Assembly (NCBI GenBank): GCA_031551775.1
Contig: JAVBND010000006.1
Span: 1 to 64,000 of the forward strand
Source of the DNA: Anaerozeibacter sp031551775
Lineage (GTDB): Bacteria > Bacillota > Clostridia > Christensenellales > Aristaeellaceae
Length of the DNA: 64,000 nucleotides
Direction: 5' to 3'
A program made the translations under genes and the position numbers. Below the pieces are notes generated by a model that searched no databases, was not told the origin of the DNA, and was given only the letters and a program-made list of their open reading frames with translations. This document shows, in pieces, positions 15,970 to 24,779 of the stretch. Numbering within the stretch: the first letter of the stretch is position 1; each line of letters starts with the position of its first letter.

Positions 15970-16878
15970 ATGAAAGAGTTGATGAAGCGTTTGGCGGCGG
16001 CGGGTTTCGTCGAGGGTCAAATGCGCGAAAATGAAAAGATGGCACGGCATACGACCATGCGCGTCGGCGGTCCGGCGGACTTGTTGGTCGAGCCTGACGG
16101 CGAGGCGCAGTTGGCGTCGGCGTTTCAAATCGCGCGGGCGTTGGGCGTGCCGTACATGGTCCTCGGCGGCGGCTCCAACCTGATCGTGCGGGACAGGGGC
16201 GTGCGGGGGATGGTCGTCAAGCTTTCCGATCGCATGGGCGGCATGTCAATCGAGGGAAACCGCGTCACAGCGCAAGCGGGCGCGCGGCTTTCCGGCGTGG
16301 CTGGGGCGGCGCAAAAAGCGGGCCTTGGCGGATTCGAGTTCGCGGCGGGCATTCCCGGGACTGTCGGCGGCGCCGTACTGATGAACGCGGGCGCTTACGG
16401 CGGGGAGATCAAGGACGTGCTGGTCTCTGCCAAGGTGCTTGAGGACGGCGCGGTGCGCGTGTACGATAACACGGAGCTTGAGTTCGGGTATCGCGCGAGC
16501 CGCGTGATGAAAAGCGGCGGCGTGATCGTGGAGGCGGTATTTGAACTTATTCCTGACGCCCCGGAGGAGATTGCCCGGCGCATGGCGGATTTGGCGGCGC
16601 GCAGGCGCGACAAGCAACCGCTCAATTTTCCCTCATCCGGATCGACATTCAAGCGCCCCGAAGGCCATTTTGCGGGCGCGCTGATTGAGAACGCGGGATT
16701 CAAGGGCTTTGCACTCGGCGGAGCGAAGGTATCCGAGAAGCATGCGGGATTTGTCGTCAACCATCAGGACGCGACAGCGGCCGATGTGACGGCGCTGATC
16801 GAGCAGGTGCGCGCGGCGGTTTACGCGCATTCGGGTGTCACGCTTGAACTAGAAGTGCGCATCGTGGGGGAGGAATAG
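15970..16878 (+). CDS. murB: UDP-N-acetylenolpyruvoylglucosamine reductase
   Basis: A 302-residue FAD enzyme reducing UDP-GlcNAc-enolpyruvate to UDP-MurNAc in peptidoglycan synthesis. It has HTTMRVGGPADLLVEP (FAD-binding start), LGGGSNLIVRD, GIPGTVGGAVLMNAGAYGGE and LNFPSSGSTFKRPEG with the proton-donor serine, GALIENAGFKG, and the C-terminal VNHQDATAADV. Length and lack of the type I extra domain fit the short type II MurB of Gram-positives. The ATG at 15970 follows GGAGG at 15961-15965; an upstream in-frame TTG at 15946 is less likely. It ends 1 nt before whiA. Confidence 0.96.
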   Translation: MKELMKRLAAAGFVEGQMRENEKMARHTTMRVGGPADLLVEPDGEAQLASAFQIARALGVPYMVLGGGSNLIVRDRGVRGMVVKLSDRMGGMSIEGNRVTAQAGARLSGVAGAAQKAGLGGFEFAAGIPGTVGGAVLMNAGAYGGEIKDVLVSAKVLEDGAVRVYDNTELEFGYRASRVMKSGGVIVEAVFELIPDAPEEIARRMADLAARRRDKQPLNFPSSGSTFKRPEGHFAGALIENAGFKGFALGGAKVSEKHAGFVVNHQDATAADVTALIEQVRAAVYAHSGVTLELEVRIVGEE

Positions 16879-16879
16879 C

Positions 16880-17821
16880 ATGTCCTTTTCCGCGGATATC
16901 CGGCAGGAACTTTCACGCGTATCGGCAGATAAAAAGTGCTGCGCGATTGCGGAAATAAACGGGGCCGTGTTGGGCTCGGGCGGGCTGACCTTTAAAGGGT
17001 TCGGGCGTTACGCGCTGACGGTGGGCGTGGGCGGCAGCGATGCGGCGCAGCGCTATCTTAAGCTGTTCAAGCGCTTTTTGCACGCGGATTGCCAGATGGC
17101 GGCGCTCAAGAGCGCGCGGTTGGGCGGGCAGACGCGCTATGCGGTCAGTCCGCCTGCTGCCGAGCTTCCCCGCGTGCTGAATGAACTCAGGCTCCTTGAT
17201 GAGGGCCAGCCTTTTGGCATGCGCAGTGTGCCCGCAAGCGAGGTTGTTTTGAGGGACTGCTGCAAGCGTTCTTTTTTGAGGGGGCTGTTTCTTGCGGGCG
17301 GATCGACCGGAGACCCCCAAAAGGCCTATCATTTTGAGATTGCCGTGGGCGACGAGGCGCTTTGCGCGTTTGCCGAGGAAATGCTGGGCGCATTGGACCT
17401 TCCCGCGCGGCGCGTTCAGCGCAAGACACAATACGTGGTTTACATGAAGGACGGCGGCCATATGGCTGAGGCGCTGACGTTGATTGGCGCGCACAAGGCG
17501 CTGCTCGCGCTTGAAAACGTGCGCATCGTAAAAGAAATCCGAAACGAAGCCAACCGCCAGGCCAACTGCGATACCGCCAACGTCGATAAGGCGCTGGCGG
17601 CGGCCGAACAGCAGATCAGCGTCATTGAGGTGATTGAGAAGAAGATGAGCGTGGAAGCGCTTCCGGGGCCGCTGCGCGAGGTGGCCGAGATGCGCCTTAA
17701 GTACCCCGACGCGTCGCTTGCGGAGATCGGCGGCATGCTGACGCCCGCGATTGGGAAGTCCGGCGTCAAGGCGCGGATGCGAAAACTGGAAGCGCTGGCG
17801 GAAGAGTTGGTCAACGGGTGA
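16880..17821 (+). CDS. whiA: DNA-binding protein WhiA
   Basis: A 313-residue WhiA. The N-terminal part (SFSADIRQELSRV, LRGLFLAGGSTGDPQKAYHFE near residue 135, ending about residue 200) is the LAGLIDADG-homing-endonuclease-like domain without catalytic acids. The C-terminal part (about 220-313, ending LAEIGGMLTPAIGKSGVKAR) is the helix-turn-helix domain. It regulates cell division and chromosome segregation in Gram-positives. Usually it lies in a murB-rapZ(yvcJ)-yvcK-whiA block; here it follows murB directly and the two middle genes are absent. A strong terminator follows. Confidence 0.95.
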   Translation: MSFSADIRQELSRVSADKKCCAIAEINGAVLGSGGLTFKGFGRYALTVGVGGSDAAQRYLKLFKRFLHADCQMAALKSARLGGQTRYAVSPPAAELPRVLNELRLLDEGQPFGMRSVPASEVVLRDCCKRSFLRGLFLAGGSTGDPQKAYHFEIAVGDEALCAFAEEMLGALDLPARRVQRKTQYVVYMKDGGHMAEALTLIGAHKALLALENVRIVKEIRNEANRQANCDTANVDKALAAAEQQISVIEVIEKKMSVEALPGPLREVAEMRLKYPDASLAEIGGMLTPAIGKSGVKARMRKLEALAEELVNG

Positions 17822-17825
17822 TAAG

Positions 17826-17880
17826 ACAGGCGGATGGCTGCGCGACGTACAGCGCACCATCCGCCTGTATTTATTTATTT
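17826..17880. terminator. bidirectional intrinsic terminator between whiA and the DUF1846 gene
   Basis: ACAGGCGGATGG at 17826-17837 pairs with CCATCCGCCTGT at 17857-17868, with additional TGCGC/GCGCA pairing inside. An AT-rich tail (ATTTATTTATTT) follows on the plus side. It separates convergent genes. Confidence 0.85.
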
Positions 17881-19362
17881 GTGATACAGTTTCTGCGTCT
17901 GATACTTGGGCTCACAGGTCAGGTTGACGCCGAGGTTCCTGAGCACGCGCTCATCGACCGATGACAAGATGACCGAAGCATGCGCCTCGCAGCCTTTGAG
18001 GCCGTCCATCGCGCGCATCGCGCGTTCAGCGGTCTCAGAGTTTACCGCGCAAATCGAAAGCGCGATCAGGATTTCATCGGTGTGAAGGCGGGGATTGTGA
18101 TTGCCCAAGTGGTTGACCTTCAGATCCTGGATGGGTTCTATGACTGCGGGGGAAATCAAGTGCAGTCCGTCTTCTATGCCGGAGAGATATTTGAGGGCAT
18201 CCAGCAGCGCCGCGGAGGTGGAACCCATGAGAAGCGAGGTCTTGCCGGTTAAGATGGTACCGTCCGGCAGTTCGATGGCGGTCGCGGGCTGGCCGCCTGT
18301 CGCTTTTTCCTTTTCAAGCGCCGCGCCCACAACCGGGCGGTTGTTTTCACCGAGGCCGGCTTGATGCATGATGAGCTTTAGCTTATCGACCACTTCATCC
18401 GAGCCTGTGCCCTGGCGGCGTGCGCACAGCGCCGCGTAGTAGCGGCGAATGATCTCCTGATTGGCGGCCATTGACACCGCTTCGTCGTCAAAGATGCAAT
18501 ACCCCGCCATGTTGACGCCCATGTCGGTGGGCGATTTGTAGGGGGATTCGCCCCAGATGCGCTCGAACATCGCGTTGACCACCGGGAAAATTTCAACGTC
18601 GCGGTTGTAATTGACGGTCTTGACGCCATAGGCCTCAAGGTGAAACGGATCGAGCATGTTCACGTCGCTTAGGTCGGCGGTCGCGGCCTCATAGGCGATG
18701 TTGACCGGGTGCTTGAGCGGCAGGTTCCAGATGGGGAAGGTTTCAAACTTGGCGTAACCCGCCTTGACGCCCCGCTGGTGCTCGTGGTAGAGCTGGCTCA
18801 GGCAGGTGGCCATCTTGCCGCTGCCGGGACCCGGCGCGGTCACCACGACGAGCGAGCGTTCGGTTTCGATGTAGTCGTTCTTGCCGTAGCCCTCCTCTGA
18901 CACAATGCGCTCGATGTCGGAAGGGTACCCCACGATGGTGTAATGCCGGTATACTTTGACGCCAAGCGTCTCAAGGCGGCTCTTGAACTGGTCCGCCGAT
19001 GGCTGGCCCGCGTAGCGCGTCATGACCACGCTGCCCACGTACAGCCCGTCGTCGCGGAAGGCGTCGATCAGGCGCAGGACGTCGAGGTCATAGGTGATGC
19101 CGAGGTCCCCGCGCACCTTGTTTTTTTCGATGTCGGCGGCGTTGATGACAATCACGATCTCGGCCTGATCGGTAAGTTGCTTGAGCATGTTGACCTTGCT
19201 GTCGGGCTCAAAGCCGGGGAGCACGCGCGAGGCGTGATAGTCGTCAAAGAGTTTTCCGCCAAATTCCAGATAGAGCTTGCCGCCAAACTGACCGATGCGT
19301 TCGCGGATGTGCGCGGATTGCATTTCGATGTACTTTTGATTGTCAAATCCGATTTTATTCAT
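17875..19362 (-). CDS. DUF1846 family protein
   Basis: A 495-residue cytoplasmic protein of the DUF1846 family (PF08903), common in Clostridia and Lactobacillales. The start MNKIGFDNQKYIEMQS is typical. The segment VVTAPGPGSGKMATCLSQLYHE near residue 165 resembles a P-loop and suggests nucleotide binding; NPRLHTDEILIALSICAVNSE lies near the C-terminus. No enzymatic activity is established. The ATG at 19362 has an AGGAG site and overlaps the last 8 nt of the AAA-ATPase gene, so the two are cotranscribed and probably translationally coupled. Confidence 0.88.
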   Translation of the reverse strand: MNKIGFDNQKYIEMQSAHIRERIGQFGGKLYLEFGGKLFDDYHASRVLPGFEPDSKVNMLKQLTDQAEIVIVINAADIEKNKVRGDLGITYDLDVLRLIDAFRDDGLYVGSVVMTRYAGQPSADQFKSRLETLGVKVYRHYTIVGYPSDIERIVSEEGYGKNDYIETERSLVVVTAPGPGSGKMATCLSQLYHEHQRGVKAGYAKFETFPIWNLPLKHPVNIAYEAATADLSDVNMLDPFHLEAYGVKTVNYNRDVEIFPVVNAMFERIWGESPYKSPTDMGVNMAGYCIFDDEAVSMAANQEIIRRYYAALCARRQGTGSDEVVDKLKLIMHQAGLGENNRPVVGAALEKEKATGGQPATAIELPDGTILTGKTSLLMGSTSAALLDALKYLSGIEDGLHLISPAVIEPIQDLKVNHLGNHNPRLHTDEILIALSICAVNSETAERAMRAMDGLKGCEAHASVILSSVDERVLRNLGVNLTCEPKYQTQKLYHK

Positions 19363-20491
19363 GGTTCGCTCCTTGGTTGCCTTCGTCCGTAAGCGCGTCC
19401 AGTTGTTTTTTGAGTTCTGAAAAATCAGGTTCTTCCGACGGATCAGGCGCGCCCGCACCGTTGCGGTCCATCTCTTTTGCGGCCTCCACATCATCGGCGG
19501 TAATTTCCATCAGTTGTTCGCGGTCAACCGATTCCATGGCGGCTAAGCGGTTGGCCTGATTGATGAGCACCTTTTCAAACAGGTTGCGCACACCGCGCGC
19601 GTTGCCAAAGGAAACAGAGGACGTGTTGGCTGATTCAATGTAGGCGCGAACGGCTGTCTTGGCGTCATCGGATAGCGAATAAAAACCTTTCTTGCACTGA
19701 AGTTCAAAAATGCCCATCATCTCATCGACCGTGTAATCGTCAAAATGGATGAAGCGGTTAAAGCGCGATTCCAGGCCGGGATTTGAATGAATGAACCCTT
19801 CCATGAGGTCGTCGTAGCCGGCCACGATCACCACCAGTTCGTCGCGGTGGTCTTCCATGGCCTTGAGCAGGGTATCGACCGCTTCCTGGCCGAAGTCATT
19901 TTCCCCGCGGCGCTGCGTGAGCGCGTAGGCTTCGTCGATGAACAGCACGCCACAGATGGCCTTGTCGATCACTTCGCCGGTCTTGATCGCGGTTTGGCCC
20001 ACGTAGCCCGCCACCAGCCCCGAACGGTCCACCTCAACCAGCTGCCCTTTTTTCAGGAAGCCCAGGCTCAGGTAGATGCGCGCCATCAACCGCGCGATCA
20101 TGGTCTTGCCGGTACCGGGATTGCCGGAGAACACCATGTGCAGGGACATGTCAACCGTCGGCAGGTCATGGCTTTTTCGCATTTTGTACACGGTCATCAA
20201 ATTGATGAGGTCGCTGACTTCCCTCTTGACGCGGCCCAGGCCGATGTAGCTGTCAAGCTCTTTCTTTAGGTCCTCGATCTTTTCCGGCGCTTCGGGCTTA
20301 TCCTCGACCGCGTTGTCAGCGGCCTTGGCGGTTTGCGGCGCGGCGGCGCCCGCGTCCACATCGCCTGCTTGGGTCGGTGGCGGCGCGGACGGCGCGCCCC
20401 AGAAATCGTCGCCGACCCGCTTCAGGTTGTGCTCGGTCATCTGGCGAATCACGTCGAGCTGTTGAAAGATGATGGCATCCTTTGCGTCCAA
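19355..20491 (-). CDS. AAA ATPase of the CbxX/SpoVK type
   Basis: About 378 residues when started at TTG 20491, which follows GGGAGGG with good spacing; the frame stays open further upstream into promoter sequence. A short N-terminal helical and proline/alanine-rich linker (about residues 1-65) precedes a CbxX/CfxQ-type AAA domain: SGNPGTGKTMIARLMARIY (Walker A, near residue 120), VLFIDEAYAL (Walker B, near 180) and the sensor/arginine region GLESRFNRFIHFDDY near 240. Relatives include SpoVK and Rubisco activase CbbX. The role here is unknown; it could remodel the DUF1846 product encoded next to it. Confidence 0.85.
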   Translation of the reverse strand: MDAKDAIIFQQLDVIRQMTEHNLKRVGDDFWGAPSAPPPTQAGDVDAGAAAPQTAKAADNAVEDKPEAPEKIEDLKKELDSYIGLGRVKREVSDLINLMTVYKMRKSHDLPTVDMSLHMVFSGNPGTGKTMIARLMARIYLSLGFLKKGQLVEVDRSGLVAGYVGQTAIKTGEVIDKAICGVLFIDEAYALTQRRGENDFGQEAVDTLLKAMEDHRDELVVIVAGYDDLMEGFIHSNPGLESRFNRFIHFDDYTVDEMMGIFELQCKKGFYSLSDDAKTAVRAYIESANTSSVSFGNARGVRNLFEKVLINQANRLAAMESVDREQLMEITADDVEAAKEMDRNGAGAPDPSEEPDFSELKKQLDALTDEGNQGANHE

Positions 20492-20515
20492 AACAATCCC
20501 TCCCCACAATAATCC

Positions 20516-20544
20516 ATTATCCCATTCATGGGCGGCACTGTCAA
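20516..20544 (-). promoter_or_regulatory. promoter of the AAA ATPase-DUF1846 operon
   Basis: On the minus strand TTGACA (complement of 20539-20544) and GATAAT (complement of 20516-20521) are 17 bp apart. This supports the TTG start at 20491 over longer readings. Confidence 0.85.
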
Positions 20545-20567
20545 GCAAAAAGCTGTCGAACAAACAA

Positions 20568-20609
20568 AGAAAAGCCCCGGCATGCGCAATCACGCGCGCG
20601 GCCGGGGCC
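20568..20609 (-). terminator. intrinsic terminator of the epimerase gene
   Basis: On the minus strand GCCCCGGC (complement of 20601-20608) pairs with GCCGGGGC (complement of 20574-20581) and is followed by TTTTCTTTG. It lies just after the stop of the sugar-nucleotide epimerase gene. Confidence 0.85.
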
Positions 20610-20623
20610 TATGGTACGATACC

Positions 20624-21601
20624 CTAAATATGATAGTAGGAGCGGTACCAATCGGTAAAGCGTTTAAGGCCTTCCTCAATTGAGGTGGAGGGGGTGAAAC
20701 CAAAGTCGCGCCTGAGCGGTTCGATGTCGGCCGATGTCTCGTACACATCGCCTGATTGCATGGGAAAGAGCTCTACTTGGGCCTTGACGCCCAGGCAGTC
20801 TTCCAGCACTTCAATGAAACGCGTGAGCTTTTCCGGGCGGTTGTTGCCAATGTTGTACAGCTTGTAGCGCGCGCCCGTTTCGTCGGGAACCGGCGCTCGG
20901 CCGACCATACGGGACAGGGCTTCCACGATGTCGTCTACGTAGGTAAAATCGCGGTAGAGGTCGCCGCCGTTGAACACGGGAATGGGTTGGCCCGCGAGAA
21001 TTTTGCGCGTAAAGCTGAAGTACGCCATGTCGGGACGCCCAAAGGGACCGTAGACCGTGAAGAAGCGAAGGCCCGTCATGGGGATATTGAACAGGTGGGC
21101 GTATGTATACCCCATCATCTCGTCCATGCGCTTGGTCGCGGCATAGAGGCTGACGGGCTTGTCACAGCGCTCCTCAACTGAGAAAGGGGCGTGGGCGCTG
21201 TTGCCGTAAACCGATGAGCTTGACGCAAAGAGAAGGTGCGAAACCGCATGGCGGCGGCAGGCTTCAAGGACGCTCAGGAAGCCGGAAACATTTGAATCGA
21301 TATAAGCGGCGGGGTTTTCGAGAGAATAGCGCACGCCTGCCTGCGCGGCCAGATGGACGACGATGTCCGGTTCGTGCTCGCAAAACAGGCGCGCGAGTTT
21401 GTTCTCCTCGGTCAGTTTCGCACGCACAAAGGCAAATTTCTCCCGAACGCACAGTTGCGCCAAGCGGTCAACCTTGAGCGGCACTTCATAATAATCGTTC
21501 AAATCATCAAAGCCGATCACCTTGTGTCCCATGTCCAGCAGCTTTTGTGAGAGGTGATAGCCGATAAAACCGGCCGCTCCGGTTACCAATATGTTGCTCA
21601 T
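20624..21601 (-). CDS. NAD-dependent sugar-nucleotide epimerase (UDP-glucuronate 4-epimerase type)
   Basis: A 325-residue extended short-chain dehydrogenase. It starts MSNILVTGAAGFIGYHLSQKL (GxxGxxG NAD motif) and carries HLAAQAGVRYSLENP, SSSSVYG and YAATKRMDEMM (YxxxK catalytic pair), then LRFFTVYGPFGRPDM and DFTYVDDIV. The AGVRYS and GPWGRPDMA-like segments are typical of UDP-glucuronate 4-epimerases (CapI group). It would supply UDP-galacturonate for surface polysaccharide; the exact substrate is not proven. The ATG at 21601 follows GGGGA, with promoter TGGACA-17-TAAAAT upstream. Confidence 0.85.
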   Translation of the reverse strand: MSNILVTGAAGFIGYHLSQKLLDMGHKVIGFDDLNDYYEVPLKVDRLAQLCVREKFAFVRAKLTEENKLARLFCEHEPDIVVHLAAQAGVRYSLENPAAYIDSNVSGFLSVLEACRRHAVSHLLFASSSSVYGNSAHAPFSVEERCDKPVSLYAATKRMDEMMGYTYAHLFNIPMTGLRFFTVYGPFGRPDMAYFSFTRKILAGQPIPVFNGGDLYRDFTYVDDIVEALSRMVGRAPVPDETGARYKLYNIGNNRPEKLTRFIEVLEDCLGVKAQVELFPMQSGDVYETSADIEPLRRDFGFTPSTSIEEGLKRFTDWYRSYYHI

Positions 21602-21638
21602 GAATATTTCCCCTTTGAAACGCGCCATATATGATGAT

Positions 21639-21667
21639 ATTTTAACATGGTTCAGTTAAAATGTCCA
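21639..21667 (-). promoter_or_regulatory. promoter of the sugar-nucleotide epimerase gene
   Basis: On the minus strand TGGACA (complement of 21662-21667) and TAAAAT (complement of 21639-21644) with a 17-bp spacer. It is divergent from the branching-enzyme promoter 26 bp away. Confidence 0.7.
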
Positions 21668-21692
21668 TACCGGGCGCGCGGAAGAAAATGAA

Positions 21693-21721
21693 TTGCCAAA
21701 AACACAATTATAACTTATAAT
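21693..21721 (+). promoter_or_regulatory. promoter of the glycogen branching enzyme gene
   Basis: TTGCCA at 21693-21698 and TATAAT at 21716-21721 with a 17-bp spacer; transcription should begin near 21728, leaving a leader of about 28 nt. Confidence 0.88.
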
Positions 21722-21755
21722 ATTGATATTCATTGGCGGGAGGTATGGCGCTACT

Positions 21756-23789
21756 ATGAAAAAAGAACCTCGGCAAAAGCCGTACAAAATCATGTCGATC
21801 GATCCGTTCTTGGCGCCTTACAAGCAAGACATCGACCTGCGCACGCAACGCTACGCGCAGATTCGAAAGACGCTCCTGGGCGGAAAAATGGACTTGGTCT
21901 CGATGGCCAATGGGCACCTGTACTATGGATTCCACCGAACCGAGAGCGGATGGGTCTATCGGGAGTGGGCGCCCGGCGCCGACCAATTGTTCCTGACAGG
22001 GGATTTCAACGGCTGGAACCGGCACAGCCACCCCATGGACAAGGGCGAGGGCGGCGTATGGACGATTGAGCTTGAGGGCGAAGACGCGCTGAGGCATGGG
22101 CAGCGGGTCAAGGTGCACGTGGTGAAAAGCGGCGTGAGCGCCGACCGCATCCCTGCCTATATTCATCGCGCCGTGCAAAATGAACACCATGATTTTTCCG
22201 GCCAGATATGGGCGCCGTCCAAGCCTTTCAAATGGACCGACGGCGGCTATGCCAAGCGGAAAATCAGCCCGCTGTATATTTATGAGACACACATCGGCAT
22301 GGCGCAGGAAGATGGGCGCGTGGGAACCTATCAGGAATTCACCGAGCATATCCTCCCGCGCATCAAGCAGGAGGGCTACAACACCATCCAACTCATGGCC
22401 ATCCAGGAACACCCGTACTATGCATCGTTTGGCTATCAGGTGACCAATTTCTTTGCCGCGTCAAGCTGGTACGGCGAACCGGAGGACCTGAAGAAGCTGA
22501 TCAATACCGCACATGAGCTGGACATGATGGTGCTGCTCGACCTTGTGCATTCTCACGCTTCGATCAACGCCAATGAGGGCCTCAATCAGTTCGACCTGAC
22601 GGAAGATCAGTACTTCCGCCCGGGCGAGCGGGGCAACCACCCGGCATGGGGTTCCAAGCTCTTCAATTACGGCAAGCACGAGGTGATCCACTTCCTGCTG
22701 TCAAACGTTAAATACTGGCAGGACGAGTACCATTTTGACGGTTTCCGCTTCGACGGCATTACCTCAATGATCTATCATGACCACGGACTGGGCGCGGCGT
22801 TTGACAGCTACGACAAGTATTTTTCCATGAATACCGATGTCGAAGCCATTACCTACCTCCAGCTCGCGAACGAATTGATCCATGAGAACAACGCCTTCGC
22901 CGTGACCATTGCCGAGGACATGAGCGGGATGCCCGGCATGTGCGTGCCGCTGCGCGCGGGCGGAATCGGGTTTGATTACCGTTTGGCCATGGGCGTGCCC
23001 GATTACTGGGTCAAGACGCTCAAGATCCCGGACGAGGGATGGGACATGCACAGGATGTGGTATGAGCTGACCACGCGCCGCCCACATGAGATGAGCGTTG
23101 GATATGCCGAGTCGCATGATCAAGCGCTGGTGGGTGATAAAACGCTGATCTTCCAGTTGGCCGATGCCCAGATGTACACCGGCATGAAAAAGGATGACCA
23201 TTCACTGGTGATCGACCGGGCGATTGCGCTGCACAAGATGATCCGATTTGCGACGCTCGCCCTCGCGTCGGAGGCGTACCTGAACTTCATGGGCAACGAG
23301 TTCGGGCATCCCGAGTGGATCGATTTTCCGCGTGAAGGCAACGGATGGTCGTACAAGTACGCCAGACGGCAGTGGTCGTTGGCCGACAACCCCGATCTCA
23401 AGTACGATTGGCTTTTGTCCTTTGATCAGGCGATGCTCAAGTTCGCGCGCAAGTACCGCGTGATGGTCAAGCGCGACCTGATGAATTTGTGGATCGATCA
23501 ACCGGGGAAGCTCTTGGCGTTTTCAAAGGGCGGACTTCTGTACCTGTTCAACTTCCATCCCACGGATTCGCAGGAGAAATTCTTCCTGCCCGCGCATACG
23601 GTGGGCGAGGGCGAATACCGCGTGGTGTTCGACAGCGATGATGCCCAGTATGGCGGTCAAGGGCGTATATCGCACGATGCCCTCTACCTGGCTGAACCCC
23701 ATCAGGGGCGCGGCGTGGGATTTTATGTCTACGCGCCCTGCCGGACAGTCATGGTACTCAAGAAGATGGGCGAGAAGGAAGAAGCATAA
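21756..23789 (+). CDS. 1,4-alpha-glucan branching enzyme (GH13_8, eukaryote-like type)
   Basis: A 677-residue GH13 enzyme forming alpha-1,6 branches in glycogen. It has an N-terminal CBM48 (VYREWAPGADQLFLTGDFNGWNR, about residues 65-88), then a TIM barrel: MVLLDLVHSHAS near 260, YHFDGFRFDGITSM near 325-338 with the nucleophile aspartate, TIAEDMSGMPG near 385 with the acid glutamate, and YAESHDQALVG near 450. The domain order and motifs resemble the eukaryotic GBE1/GH13_8 group more than E. coli GlgB. The ATG at 21756 is 12 nt from CGGGAGG. No other glycogen gene is in the window; it is monocistronic, with its own promoter and terminator. Confidence 0.94.
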   Translation: MKKEPRQKPYKIMSIDPFLAPYKQDIDLRTQRYAQIRKTLLGGKMDLVSMANGHLYYGFHRTESGWVYREWAPGADQLFLTGDFNGWNRHSHPMDKGEGGVWTIELEGEDALRHGQRVKVHVVKSGVSADRIPAYIHRAVQNEHHDFSGQIWAPSKPFKWTDGGYAKRKISPLYIYETHIGMAQEDGRVGTYQEFTEHILPRIKQEGYNTIQLMAIQEHPYYASFGYQVTNFFAASSWYGEPEDLKKLINTAHELDMMVLLDLVHSHASINANEGLNQFDLTEDQYFRPGERGNHPAWGSKLFNYGKHEVIHFLLSNVKYWQDEYHFDGFRFDGITSMIYHDHGLGAAFDSYDKYFSMNTDVEAITYLQLANELIHENNAFAVTIAEDMSGMPGMCVPLRAGGIGFDYRLAMGVPDYWVKTLKIPDEGWDMHRMWYELTTRRPHEMSVGYAESHDQALVGDKTLIFQLADAQMYTGMKKDDHSLVIDRAIALHKMIRFATLALASEAYLNFMGNEFGHPEWIDFPREGNGWSYKYARRQWSLADNPDLKYDWLLSFDQAMLKFARKYRVMVKRDLMNLWIDQPGKLLAFSKGGLLYLFNFHPTDSQEKFFLPAHTVGEGEYRVVFDSDDAQYGGQGRISHDALYLAEPHQGRGVGFYVYAPCRTVMVLKKMGEKEEA

Positions 23790-23801
23790 ACCATACAAAA
23801 G

Positions 23802-23838
23802 CGCGCCGCGGCCCTTTGCAATCGCGGCGCGTTTCATT
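23802..23838 (+). terminator. intrinsic terminator of the branching enzyme gene
   Basis: CGCGCCGCG at 23802-23810 pairs with CGCGGCGCG at 23823-23831, followed by TTTCATTTG. Confidence 0.85.
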
Positions 23839-23867
23839 TGAACGACACAAGCCTGGGAGGTTATAGG

Positions 23868-24779
23868 ATGAACGCAATAGAAATCAGCAATTTGACCAAG
23901 TTTTATGGGAAGCACAAGGGCGTCGAGGCGGTCAATTTGACCGTCGGGCAAGGCGAGGTATTTGGATTTATCGGACCAAACGGCGCCGGAAAGTCCACGA
24001 CCATTCGCTCAATGCTCGCGCTCATCTATCCGACCAGCGGCCGCATTTCCATCTTTGGGCGCGATGCGATCAAGTGCGCGAGCGAGCTTGCCCAGCGCAT
24101 CGGATACTTGCCCGGGGAGGTGTTTTATTACGATGGCATGAGGGTCGGCGAACTGCTGAACTACGCGGCTTCTTTCTACCGAAAGGATTGCCGCGCGCGC
24201 GGCAGGTATTTGTGCGAGGCACTGGAACTTGATCCTTCCCGCAAAATCGAGGACCTATCCTACGGAAACCGCAAAAAGGTGGGCATCGTGCAGGGGCTCA
24301 TGCACGAACCGGAGCTGATTTTGCTGGACGAGCCGACGGGCGGGCTTGATCCGCTCATGCAAAACCGGTTCTTCGACCTCATTCGCGCGGAAAACCAAAA
24401 GGGCGCGACCGTGTTCTTCTCTTCGCATATCTTGTCGGAGGTTCAAAAGATGTGTTCGCGCGTGGCGCTCATCAAGGACGGCACCGTGCGCTTGGTCGGG
24501 ACCATGGGTGAATTTTCGCACAGCTACAAAAAAGTGTCCATCGAGTCAGATCAGATGATTGACCAGGCGACGATTGCGCTTGCGGGCGCAACCGCGTTCA
24601 ACGCGGAAAACGGGCGCGTGTCGTTTGTGTACAAGGGGCAGCTTGACCAACTGACCAAGCGCCTTGCCGGATTGCCGCTCAAGGATCTGGCAATTGCGGA
24701 GCCTGATCTTGAAGAGATATTCCTGAATTACTACGAGCGCGAGGGGGAGGGCGGGTCAAGTGAACGTATACCTTCATGA
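23868..24779 (+). CDS. ABC transporter ATP-binding protein (ABC-2 exporter type)
   Basis: A 303-residue ATPase with Walker A GPNGAGKST (near residue 38), signature LSYGNRKKVGIVQGL (near 132; note YGNRKK where LSGGQ is usual, as in BcrA-like ATPases), and Walker B LILLDEPTGGLDP (near 155). The C-terminal 80 residues form the extension seen in drug or lantibiotic-immunity exporters. It begins after GGGAGG. Its end overlaps the first permease gene by 20 nt. With the two following permeases it forms an exporter of unknown cargo. Confidence 0.93.
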   Translation: MNAIEISNLTKFYGKHKGVEAVNLTVGQGEVFGFIGPNGAGKSTTIRSMLALIYPTSGRISIFGRDAIKCASELAQRIGYLPGEVFYYDGMRVGELLNYAASFYRKDCRARGRYLCEALELDPSRKIEDLSYGNRKKVGIVQGLMHEPELILLDEPTGGLDPLMQNRFFDLIRAENQKGATVFFSSHILSEVQKMCSRVALIKDGTVRLVGTMGEFSHSYKKVSIESDQMIDQATIALAGATAFNAENGRVSFVYKGQLDQLTKRLAGLPLKDLAIAEPDLEEIFLNYYEREGEGGSSERIPS

